Position numbers and translations under genes: made by a program
The notes under the pieces: model-generated
Told to the model about the DNA's origin: nothing
What the model saw: the letters and a program-made list of their open reading frames with translations, nothing else
Databases searched by the model: none
DNA from: Mercurialis annua
Lineage: Eukaryota > Streptophyta > Magnoliopsida > Malpighiales > Euphorbiaceae
Assembly (NCBI RefSeq): GCF_937616625.2
Contig: NC_065571.1
Span: forward strand, 52,995,651 to 53,059,650
Length of the DNA: 64,000 nucleotides
Direction: 5' to 3'
Shown: piece by piece, positions 34,369-46,047 of the stretch
Layout: the number at the start of each line of letters is the position of its first letter
How positions within the stretch are numbered: the first letter of the stretch is position 1

Positions 34369-35565
34369 TATTGTTGTTGTGGTTTATATGTATCACTGAA
34401 TTTTGTGGTTGAGTTGCCTCACAAGGCATGTGGGTTAGAAGTGTAGCATTAGAATGTAAACGAAATGCTGCTATTTTTATTCTGGGTAGTATTATAGTCT
34501 CTGGGAGAATGTCTATTTTTGGATATACGAGCAGGTGCCTAATCATACCCGATAAGGGTAATCCAGCCCCAGCTTGACTATTTCTGCCCCTTTATTACTT
34601 TCACAGTGCCTTTATTAACCTTGTTGTCTATTTAGAATAAATCCATCTTTGGTGTTGCTATCTATTAATTTGTTCAAGTATTAACTCAATCATATAAATA
34701 TATTCATATAACATTATATATTGTTAAGATGAACCTATCTATTTAACTTTAAATACATATATAAAATTTAAACTAAACTAAGTTGGTCAATAAATTACAC
34801 TAATTAATATCTACAAAAGCAGACCTACCTCATGGTTGAAACAATTTAATAAAAAAGTTGATTTGAAGAGATTAAAATATTAATTTTAAGAAAAAAATAA
34901 ATCAAACCAATCAGTATTTAAAAATTCAATTTCAGAACGGAACCAAAGGCCAAAAACTTTTGCACGCCCTATAACTATTCAAGCTTCTTGATCATTACTA
35001 AGTTATCTTTGCTGAATGAACCGAGTCATCTAGTACGGACATACATAAACAGAAGAGTGGTCAAAATTTATCATAATTGGCAATTGTGTTATAACTTATA
35101 AGCAACTGTTTTGCCTGATACATACCATTGATTACACAAAGGTGTACTAAAAACTATCAACATAATGCACAGAATCCGAAATTGAGAAACTGTTCGTCGA
35201 CTCAGCATTTTTACAAGCGACTGTTAGATTAAGCTTCAAAATAGGTGAGAACACATTGAACATTTACTGTTTCCTCCCCTTGCAATTTTTTCTAGCATCT
35301 TAGCAAATTGTCGCCTTCCGCCCGTTCGAAAGCCAAAAGTATAGAAATAGCACCTGGAAGGAGCTCAATCTCCAGAAGCGCGGTTGATATCTCTGATGGG
35401 ATCCGTGTTATAAATGTGTTTCATTTCCTCTACTAATGTGTGCCTTGAGAAAGCTCAACCGGTCTCATCGGAAAGTTGATAGGCGCCAAGGCGGTCAAAA
35501 CTGCCGCTATTAAAAAGGTTAATGAACAGAGGTGGAGTCTGTAAAATAGCTCGATCCCGATCTGC
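34369..35565. other. Region between the convergent CPN20 and ARF genes
   Basis: Left part is the CPN20 3' untranslated region (to about 34520), right part the ARF 3' untranslated region (about 35170-35565). The AT-rich middle shows no gene. Confidence 0.45.
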
Positions 35566-38500
35566 TTATCTATTAAATGAGGCAGCTGAGTTGTCGTCGT
35601 ACTGCCCTCTCCATGCATTTCCACTGTCAGTACCGCTGCAGGCCTGATTGGGAATTGGGACACTACCAAGATCACCTTCTAAACTCATTTGTTGCACTTC
35701 ACCAGATGACAGTATCTTTATGCTCTGAACACAGCTTACAAACTCCCTGTAATCATTCATGAATCAGATATTTCAATGAGCTCAATTCGTTTGGGAACAC
35801 ATATGAACTATATATAGATTTAGGTTGTTGACTTACTCCCATGGGTCATCACCAACGAGTAGTATGTCATTTTCGTGATCCACGTAGACCAATTTCCAAT
35901 CAGAACTTTGCGGATCTTCTAGTTGCCCTTCAATGCCAAACATGCGGGCCAGATCATGCCTAAGCTCATCGTAACCTTTGTAACGGGTTACATCGATAGA
36001 TCTTCCTACAGAACCACGCTTTTGAACCTTCATAAATATGAACCAACATCAGAAACTTTGCAGAGAAAAAAATTAAGACAGTTCAACAAGAAGAAAACCG
36101 AACTGTTGAACAAGCTATGACAAAATATGATGTTTTTACATATGAAGAAAAAAACAGATGGTGTTACAAACCTTTGTATATGTCCGCATCCGTTGTGCCT
36201 GATTGGCCCAAAGACCACCATTCAAAACCCCAGAATCATTGATCGCAACATCGTTGGAACATCCAGGTTTGAAGGGCATGTTTGGCACCCCAAATGACTG
36301 AGAGCTTATTGCAGCAGTGGACAGTTCAGTCTCAATATCCCTTGGAGTTCCACCATAATTGGATAACAAGTTTTGAAGATCTTTCTGAGAGTCGTATCCT
36401 CTCGACAACAAAGTGTCGGGTGCCAAGCTATCAATAGTAGTTGAGAAAGGCAAACTGTTCCTAGGATGTGATTGGACATCACCATCTAAACCAAAGGTGG
36501 GGATCTGGAAATTTTGCTGGATGTTATTAGCATCTAAGCAATACGAAGTTCCAGAAGAGGAAGCTTCTAATTGATCAGTCACTGTACTCTTGTATTTTAG
36601 TAGGTCTGTGCTTTTTGAACTGGGAAACTCATGTTTAATCCGAGTATCAGACTTCCCACTGAACTCCTGAACCAGATTTACTGTAGGCTCAACCACTGAA
36701 TCACTCATCAATAACGCTGGAGCTTGGTGGTTTCTGTTCAGGAAATTTGATGGAGAAATCTGGCAGTTATTGGTAGAGGGGGATGTTGAACAAGATGGAG
36801 CATCTCCATCTGTCTGAGTCGAATGGGGTCTAATTGTTGTAGGCGACTTCTGTAGGCCATGCTGGCTCGCAGGAAAGGACTGTGAATTCATCATTGCTGT
36901 TGTTGTGAAGCCATTACTGCTGAATGGTTGCTGTTGAGATTGTGAAAGTGGTAACTGCTGGAATTGCTGGTTTTGTTGGTGGGTCTGCTGTTGCTGAAGT
37001 AAATGAGACTGTAACGGCGAGCTCGTGGGCGATAGCAGCTGCTGCTGCTGTTGCTGCTGCAATTTCTGCAGTAACTGCAAGTGAAGCTGCTGCTCAGAGA
37101 GCCCAGACTGTGTTAACTGTTGTACTTGAGACTGAAGTTGTGACTGTGGATGTGCTCTCTGTGACATATTTTGCTGCAATAACTGCAGCGGGGACTGTTG
37201 CAACTGAGTCTGCTGCTGGTGTCTCTGCATAAGACTTGCTTGCTGCTCAATTTGTTGCTGGAACTGTGCATCTTGAGGCAAAGATGTGAGCTGATATGAA
37301 CTCTTAGAAGCAGCAGAAGTATTTTGTGATTGGGTATTGCTTCCTAGGAGCTGCTGCTGTTGCTGAAGCTGACCGTAAACAGGTTGCTGTAAATTTTGAT
37401 TTGAAACCTGGTTTGAGGCGATTATTCCATTATTAACAGGAGGTGGTTGAAATATCTGCTGCTGCTGGGGAGGTTGCTGTTGTTGCGATTGTTGCGGTTG
37501 CTGCTGTGGCTGCTGCAGTTGTGATTGTGGAGTCTGCTGTCGTATTAGCTGTGTCTGCGGTTGCTGTTGTTGTTGGTTCAACTGCTGTTGTTGTTGTTGT
37601 TGGCTTAACTGATGTTGTTGTTGTTGGCTCAACTGCTGTTGTTGCGGCGGCTGTGATTGCGTCCTCTGCTGTTGTTGTTGAGGATGATGTGGAGACTGCA
37701 GTTGATTCATATTGGTCTGAAATAGTTGCGGCAGCTGCTGCTGTTGAGTCCATGCCATAGATGGCTGTGCTAGCTGGCTCACCTGATTCTGTGCATTTGC
37801 TTTGTTGAACTGGAGATTGGGCACAGAGAGGCCAGGAGATTGAAAATTTAGTAACTTCGACGGATCATCAGTACTGAGGTTATTCGGCAAGGTTGTGGAC
37901 GGAAGCATAGGTGGGAAGTACCCTGCTTGACCAGCTGGATACTGATTATTTTGTTGCATGCTCATCCACTGAACTAAACTCAAACCAGGAAAGATTGAGC
38001 TTTGGGTATCTTTCATTCCAAATTCATCTCCAAGCCAGGGCATGGCTCTTTTGAAAGCATTCTCAATGTCAGACTCATCATCTGCAAAACCACCAACATG
38101 ATTCTTCATTTAACTATCCATTGAACTGTTACATAATACCTAAGTTCTATAGAAATCATATTCAAGATATCTGCTATATTAAACATATATACATTATCTG
38201 AATCGGATAATACATATATCGGATATACCTGGCATCCCCGGGTGCTTAGAGAACTTGGGTCTAAAAAATGGAGGTGGACAAATGTAAAAAGGAGTTACAA
38301 CAGGCTCAACCTCCCATATCGAAACTTTGGTTGGACGCTCACCAGCAGTTGATTCATCCCATCCTACCTATCAAAAGGAGAAGCACCGATTTATCAGTAT
38401 GTCTTCAAGGAATACAAAGAAATACCTTAAATAGAATACAAAAATATGCTCTAGATCGGATGACATGGAAACTTGAAGAAATTTAAGATCTAGACTTTGA

Positions 38501-41459
38501 AAAAGAATTTATGTATTTAAGACGATCCATAGAAAGTAAAGTTAATAAATTAATTGGAATGCAGCTTAGGATCTCATCATAATTCATATATGTACATAAA
38601 TTGATTCATATCTCCATATCAAAGAACAAAAGCAACAACAAAATTGTTTAATCACTCAAGAGTTACAGGCAGATAATGATACCTGAAGATTGCGCCATTG
38701 TGAACTTTTCCATCGCACTGAATCTAAATCACTGATGCCGGTGATTGTGCCCATGTATCTACGAACTCCCGACTCTTCAGTCTCAAACATCATTCTGAAT
38801 CTCATGCCAAGTGAAACTTGTGTATACATAGCTTTGTTATACTTGGAGAAGGGTATGACAAACTCGGACGGGCTTGCCCTATTAATTGCTCAAATTATGT
38901 CAGATATTTCTTTATTATTACAGGTTGCTTTTAAAGAGATGAATAATGCAAAAAGTGTGTCAACTGCTCGGTACCTTGGATTGTAAAATACAGTAAAAGG
39001 GCTGTTATTTGCAGCAGCATGAGCTGCAGCAGCGAGAATGCCAATATGCATGCTGTCACTGGATATGACAGAGGAAGAGAGAGCTGGTTGCTGCCTATTA
39101 GCACGCCTTATTCCCAAGAGAAGCTGTGATTTTTCATCTCTACATCAAATGCGATTTCTTTCAGCTAAATACAAATAACATGCCAGGTGAAAATTGCTTT
39201 CATTACATGTTTATCTCTTACCTTATAAATAGAACAGAATCACCAGCAAAAAGTCGTTTTGTACTAACAAAGACGCTCCAACCCGTCGTAAGCAGATGTC
39301 TCTTGGGTTGACCTGTGATCAAGGAATCACAGAAGTATTAATATCTCAAAGATGCTGATATTTAGAAGTTTCTAAAAGACGAGAACATATTAAGGAAGGA
39401 AATAGAAATTAATTTGAGAATTTAATAGGCGTTTTCAGTTCCAGTTTCCAAGTATTCATGATTCATCTATCAATGATTTTACAAACATGGAATATTTAAA
39501 TATGAAATGTCCCTCTAGACATAACCTAATCGAAGAGATATTGTAATTCGACCTGAGAGTCCCAGGATCAGTTTCCCCCTCCGCCGTAGTATTAAATAAA
39601 AATAAAAATGAACTACCCAAATAAGCAGCCAAAATGTAGAAGGGGATGGATACCGCGATAAATATGTCTAAACGTCCATGCATTATCATGTAGATCTCTA
39701 GCTACCAGCTCCTGAGCAGGAGGTTGCATCGAAAAATCCTATCAAACATCATCAATACAAGCATTGCAAAATTAAAACATTGTACAAAACTTCATAGAAC
39801 TGAATCTACAATTAATAAATATTGTACGCACTAGAGGTGGGAAAATCTTCTCTGCTGCTCGTCGAGGAACAGAAAATCCACCGTGTGTACTCGTGTCACT
39901 AGCTGTAAGTGTTTTGCAGAAGAACTCAGTAGGTTGCCTGCTTTGCTTGAGGCCTATATCAGACGCCAATAGCGCTTCTTTATCATACTGCAGAAATAGA
40001 TATATTAACAATCTCCAGACATGGAAATGCGTCTATCTATTGATTTTAAAATCAAACGGCTGACATACTTTGTTTACAGGTTGAAGGGTCATCTGAGCAT
40101 AGACCTCATCTGTTTCTGCATCAGCCTGAGTTTAGAACACATAAATCAGTCTATAAACAGCTTCTATAAGTAGTAATTTTATTTTTGTCACTTCGTTCAT
40201 GCCCAGAACAATGAATGCCAACGAATGTCATAGCACTTAAGCTGTCCCTCATTAGAAATCATATGGCACCATACTAGCCCTCAACAACTCATGTAAGCTG
40301 ACTCAAATTATAGGTAGATGTGATCAGAAACCATGAACAAGCCGAAGAAAACCATTTTAGCACTCTCTAGTAATAGGACTTGAAGAGTTGCAAAAACAAT
40401 GACACTCATGCATAATACGTACCAAATTTGTACGAAGGCACCATTTTTTTAAAGAACAATTAGATAATACAAGGCAGCTGGCAAAGCAGTGAAGGCACAT
40501 ACATGTAATGTCACATTATGAAGCATGCAAATCAACTTGGAAGGAAGGTTGGGGTAGCTCGGTATAAAGTCGGCCTCTTTTTGCATTGATGCCGCAACCT
40601 GCAACTCAGGATGACATAGAAATTTCTATTAGAAACCCCACAAAAACAGAAAAGTAGCTCTCCTAAATTAATGAAGAATGCATACTTGCTCGCTGTGGCC
40701 CTGAGGAAAGTACACCACCAGGCTTCCGACTGGCGGTAGAGAGACCAGTGGTCCAGCACAAGCATGCCATAGCTCAGAATTAATGTTCTTCCTTTCTCCT
40801 GTTATCAGACCAAATCAGGATATTATCAATAAAATGCCATCCAGACTTAACAATGACAAAGAACAAAATTTCATTGCTTGGAAGTAAGGTTGATTTCATA
40901 CTGAACATATTCAAGAAAAGAAAATACAAATTAAAATTCTGAAAGAGGGTGTTAAAGATTAAAAAACAGAAGCCAATACTATGAATTTTTGTGATTTCTT
41001 CAGCAAACAATCTAACTCAACACAAACATAGCATCAACGTTTGACTAGCTTAAGCATTCAGTCTCCTGAATAAGATTCATATTGTTTCCAAAAATCTTGA
41101 ATTGAACTTCTCATGGGTTGGAATTTTCTTTATTTATCAAAGATTTAAGTAAATTAACATATATTTGTATACAAAAATAACATGCATCACAAAACTATGA
41201 TGTCAAGACTATTAATCAGTAAAAACAAGACAAGATGGGAGCCTAATGAAAAGACAAAACAAAAAAAAATCCATTTATCCAATTTTTCCTGGCATGATTC
41301 AGCAACAGAAACTAACCAAAAACAAAGATCACTCCAAATCTTGACAAAATTCAAGAAATATAAGTTCATTTAACAGCCAAAGAAATGGGATTTCAAGAAA
41401 GACAAGTGTCATCTACCTTCTGTAGAGTTTGCCATAAAACCATTTGGTGGAACCTTCAT
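35566..41459 (-). CDS. ARF19: Auxin response factor, class A activator (ARF7/ARF19-like)
   Basis: Thirteen exons on the minus strand: 41459-41417, 40798-40686, 40598-40503, 40125-40069, 39987-39832, 39738-39654, 39312-39222, 39139-38975, 38878-38683, 38367-38229, 38081-36172, 36027-35837, 35746-35566. All are GT-AG and the frame is 1140 residues. Domains: dimerisation and B3 DNA-binding domain (about 20-235, with [20 protein letters not shown] and the [14 protein letters not shown] block) for TGTCTC/TGTCGG auxin elements; auxin-response (Tudor-like) region about 250-380; a huge single-exon middle region (about 381-1017) very rich in Gln with many Q runs, typical of activators; C-terminal PB1 domain (about 1018-1110; [18 protein letters not shown]) for pairing with Aux/IAA repressors. 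The start MKVPPNGF and end AASFNR match ARF7/ARF19 proteins. It should act in the nucleus in auxin-induced transcription. ARF19 versus ARF7 is not certain. Confidence 0.96.
36950..37750 (-). repeat. CAG/CAA-rich polyglutamine-coding tract in the ARF middle region
   Basis: Within exon 11, clustered glutamine codons of mixed CAG and CAA give many runs of three to eight Q separated by L, S, H, P or T. Mixed codons suggest selection for glutamine richness rather than a fresh pure-codon expansion. Reading frames in other registers here (poly-A, poly-T or poly-V) are artefacts. Confidence 0.85.
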
Positions 41460-42173
41460 TTTTAATCAATAAATAACTTATTTAGCAAATCCAATCACTT
41501 TTTTTTTCTTCCTCAAATCACCTTAGAAACTCTACATCAAATTCCCACATTTTTTTCACTAGAAAACCAGTTCAAGCTCCAAAACTATTCCCAGAAATTT
41601 GCAGCATCAGTTTACGTCAAGCTAATCAGCTTCAATGCCTCCAATAAACCAAACCCTAACCAACTAACTAACTACCCAACTCAAATTTAATCACCCACTA
41701 AACAAAGAGAACAAAAGAACTTCTTTTCTTCAAAAACACAAACTTTCTTCAGCAAGAATCTTCCCCACGAAAAAACAGAACACAAAGAACCCAAAATAAA
41801 CAAAAAAGAATCGGAATGTTTGGCTAAAGGGTATCAAAGTTCCCACTTTATAATGATTCACCCACAAATTTTAAGTCTCCCATTTGAGTTGGGGATCAAA
41901 AAACAGAGAACCCAGAACCAGAAACAGAAGCTAAAGCAAAAACAAAGGTTAAGCAAAGACAGCTTTATTATTTATTATGTGAACAAGCCGACATATAATA
42001 GACTCAATATTATCAGACCTCTCTGTCTTTATCTCTCTTCTTTGGTTCAATAATATTTCAACTTTATATCACAAACAAACCTTTGTCAAATGTAAAATGT
42101 GTGATAATTATGATTATGTTTGTTGATTAATTATGTAAGTACAATTAAAATGTTGTGTATACTTTAATGAAAA
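41460..42173 (-). promoter_or_regulatory. 5' leader and near promoter of the ARF gene
   Basis: On the minus strand, a leader of several hundred bases rich in A, C and CT runs (for example CTTTGTTT and TTTTCTTC stretches) ends at the ATG at 41459. An AT-rich TATTATATG lies at about 41993-42001. Exact transcription start is not determinable. Confidence 0.4.
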
Positions 42174-42342
42174 ATTATTGCACACAACCGTTGCGTCATG
42201 TCATTCGTGCAACAAACCAATTGTGCGTTAGCCATGTGGAAAATTGAATGATAAAAAAAATAAGTATTAATTAAAAGATTCCCTATCGCAAATGCTCATT
42301 GGCTTGATGTAAAAATGACGTGGCGCAACGGTTGCATGAGAT
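42174..42342. mobile_element. Foldback (inverted-repeat) element upstream of the ARF gene
   Basis: CACAACCGTTGCGTCATGTCA at the left pairs with the complement of TGACGTGGCGCAACGGTTGCA at the right. Interior about 110 bp, non-coding, GC-richer than its surroundings. Resembles a short MITE but I cannot define a target duplication. Confidence 0.5.
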
Positions 42343-45300
42343 AAACACTCTACTTTAATTCACCTCTGATTACACCTAAACTTTTACTTGACCTCTATTT
42401 TATGGATCACTTTTTACCATTTGATAGTAAAAACGTTGTAAAGTTACTTTTTATAGTAATTTTAAGGGTGTGGTGGGTAATGTGGAAATGTTCTTATGTC
42501 CGGTTGCTGACGTGGCCGAACATGTATTTCTTTTAATGTTTGACCCTAGACTTTATTTTATTATTGTTTTTTTAATTATTCTTGCTATAGTAGTCACACT
42601 TATATTTATTGTTTGATACGAGTGTTTTTATTTAACCCATTAAAGACTTTATTTTAAAAAAAATTATACAAACATTAAGAGTTCTATCGATCAAGAAAAA
42701 AACTAAAAAGATTTGTGTGCTTATTATGAAAAATCCGAAGGATTTTTTTAATATTTCTGCTCTAAATGTTAGTAACAAGTATAAAAAGTAATAATTTGAT
42801 TTATTTGTTGTTGTTTCTGTTATCACTAATATTAAAAACTTTCTGACAAAAACTAATTAAAAACTCAATGTGCTTGTGGTGTACCGACTTTCCCTTTTTA
42901 TTGGGCTTATTTCAGGGAATCTGGACCTACTCCATATCATTATAAAATTATTCAATGAAATTTTCTAGTTCTTGTTTTTTATTAAGCAAACAAAATAAAA
43001 TTACTTTTCTTCATATTATTAACACACACAAAAAAAAGTATCAATGTATTATACTATGAAGACGTGACCGTACTTCATAGGAGCCTTTTTGTGCAATGAA
43101 CTTCAAAAATAATTAAAGACAAAGTTTAGTTTGCAATGAACTTCTAAAATAATTAAAGATAAACTTTAGTTTGCCAAACCATGAGAAGTAAAATACTTTT
43201 TTATTTATATTTAGTTTCCTATACGATCTTATTTGGCTTAATTATTTAAAAATTATGAACTTTAACATCTTTAAAAAATTTATTATGGATTTTGAATTTT
43301 TATAATGTCAAACACCAGCTTTTAAATTTTTAGAATTATATTAAAAAATTGTTGAAGTGGACGTCAGAACAACATATATTTCGGTATCCACATCAATTTT
43401 TTAATGAAAACTTGTTGTGTGTTTTGAATATAAAATGAAAGATCGACTTTTTAAATTGTCAAAATTAAATATTTTATACACTTAAAGTCTTAATTAACTT
43501 ATATTTTTGAAACATAATTTATCCGGTTAAACTCTTAATTAAGTTATATTTTTTATTTGAATAAATGTTTTATACACTTAACATATTTATTATTTTTAAT
43601 CTATTGGAACTGAACTATTAATTAACTCTCTTTTTAAAGCTTTTTTTATTTATCATCATATATATAGCCTTATTTAATCAAACTTTTCTGATAAAGAAAC
43701 ACAATTTTTCTTTATGGACCTTTTCCATACCGATGGAGACATATGTGAATATATTATATAGGATTAATCCTATTATATATGATCTTGAATCTCTTTCAGT
43801 GGGAAATTAAATATATATAGATTAACCTTGACTGCATAATGTAAAGAAAGAGGAATTAATTAAATTTGAAATTAAGAATAGCCACTAGCCGCAAAAGAAG
43901 GAGATCTTCACATGTCACAGGCTTGGTGGTTCAAGCTTAAGACATCATTATACATCAATTAAAGTTACTAAGCATGGTTAGTTAAATAATTATTTAATTT
44001 TATGAATAATTAAAGAGGAGGCCCTTTATTTTACATAATTTTTTATAGCAGCATGAGATGCTTAGAAGATCCTGAATTTGAGTGCCTGTAGGACCTCTGC
44101 CAACTTTGCCTTATATTCCCTCAATTTATTCAACCTTTATCAAAAAAGAAAACAAATTAATCCCACACTAAAGACTTTAATTAGAAAGAAAAAATTAAAC
44201 AAATCCACTCATGTTCTACAATCACAGATTCAAATGAGTGGTATTAACAAAAAAGCCATTAAATAATGCTATGTTAGAAAGAGATCGAAGGACTCGAATT
44301 TCATACATTATATACACATATTTAAATATGTTTTTCTTTCATCCTATTTTAAAATTATATTTGTATGTATATACATATATCAAAAAGTTATATATTTATA
44401 TTAAATATTTTCTTAATTATTCCTATTAATATTTGACTTATAAATTATATTGAAAGTGTTAATAATTTATTTCAAAGTATAATAATATGTAAAAGAATGA
44501 TTTTAATCTGAAATATAAATTAAACTATTAAAATTAGGGCGGGAAAATATATGCACAACTGAAACTCATACAAAATACATGTGGTACACATATGATACTC
44601 ATCAAGACACAACCAAGATACAACATGTGATGATGCTAATACAACACGGTCCGAAAATGGTACACCGGACTATCACGGTTACGTCGGAAAACTCATCGGA
44701 ACAAAACAACAAAACTGTTAAGAAATACTATCAGATCCGAGTTTGATACTCAACTGAAACTCATAAGATACTCCAATACCAAACCTCAAAATACTCCCAA
44801 GATATAATTCTATCGCCCAAAATGCAAACTAAATCGGAAACACTACAAAACATGCTGGAAATGTACGAGTTATTACAAGTTAACGCCCTTTTAGTGAATA
44901 TATCACTTGTGTAAATTAAATTAAAAACAATATACAAAATCCTAATATTTCCAAATAATAGTAAAATATAATATATTATCTTCTATTATTTTTATGATAA
45001 ACTAATTTATATATAAAGAATTGTTTTATACAAATAAAATAATTTTAATAATAACATATCCATAAATAGTCTCAACATTTATAATTTTTCTTTAATTATA
45101 GACTACGTTACGATGAATATAAGTTATGAGGATAAATTATATTTATATTTTATCAATTAAATCATCCATTTTTTTCATTTACTATTTAAATATAATTGTC
45201 ATGACTCGTAAGATTAACATATCATACCGCTTGAATTGAAAGTTATTAAAATTTATGAATTTATGAATTTACTAGATCTGTATACTTTAAATCTATGAAA

Positions 45301-45409
45301 TATGGAATCTGTAGACTTATAAATTTCAACGTTAGAATTGCATCCAACATCTATGGAATAACGAAATTTTAAAATAGTGATTATTCTTTAAAAATGATGG
45401 ATTTCATCT
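42343..45409. other. AT-rich intergenic region
   Basis: No gene recognised. Contains a 40-bp tandem duplication at 43093-43172 and, at about 44540-44890, a stretch of more balanced composition rich in short repeated motifs (CTCATAA, GATACTC) of unknown origin. Confidence 0.4.
43093..43172. repeat. 40-bp tandem duplication
   Basis: Two units starting GCAATGAACTTC, differing at a few positions, period 40. Confidence 0.85.
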
Positions 45410-46018
45410 TTCCCATTTAGGAAGTGATGGAGTCTGCCTTCTGAACCGGTGAATGAGACTTGCAAAACAGGGTAGAAGCTAACCGGATGGTGGTTGTCCG
45501 ATTAACTCTCTGATGCTAAAGTCAGTTTAGAGCTTTGAGCAGCGTTTTGAGTATATGAATGTAATTGTGATTCTAGGCATACCTCATGCTCCTTTTATAG
45601 TGGCCGAATATACCTTGTAGAGTCATAGTAGGTAAGTGAATCCTACTTTGTAGGGATCAGGCTACTTTGTAGGGGTTCACCTGATTTGTCGTGATCTACC
45701 TTATACAGACATGAGTCCTATTTAAGAACATTTTCCTAAATAGTCTCGTCTTCCTAAGATAGAGCTTATCTTTCCATATTTAGAGTTTGTGTCCAAATAG
45801 GGAGATACTTCTAGATATGGCGATCTACCCGAATCCCAGATTAACGCGCTTTGGGCGGATCCTATGGGATTCGGTCTTCGTCGGTATATTGCCGAATCTC
45901 AAGGGATTCGGCGTCTTCTTCATATATTCAGGTCTTTATGGGGAGTCCAGTATCACCCGAGAATGGATCTCATGTGACTCGGCTCCACTGTATTTATTGT
46001 AGGATTTGGTATCCATCA
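45410..46018 (-). repeat. LTR fragment of an unidentified gypsy-like element
   Basis: Read on minus, starts TGATGGATACCAAATCC after a G-rich tract and carries a TATA box (CTATAAAAGGAGCATGAGG, about 45580-45600) followed by the kind of sequence seen at the R/U5 part of plant LTRs (ACTGACTTTAGCATCAGAG). Composition is clearly richer in G/C than the flanks. The end of the LTR on the left is unclear. Confidence 0.5.
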
Positions 46019-46022
46019 TTAG

Positions 46023-46047
46023 CCCCCCCCCCCCCCCCCCCCCCCCC
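46023..46047 (-). other. Run of 25 C (poly-G polypurine tract on minus)
   Basis: An uninterrupted C25 immediately upstream, in minus orientation, of the LTR-like start at 46018, so it sits where the polypurine tract would be. Length may be affected by slippage in vivo or in sequencing. Confidence 0.7.

Noticed and set aside
37433..37760. Poly-alanine, poly-threonine and poly-valine frames
   Set aside because: Out-of-frame readings of the CAG/CAA tract in the ARF gene.
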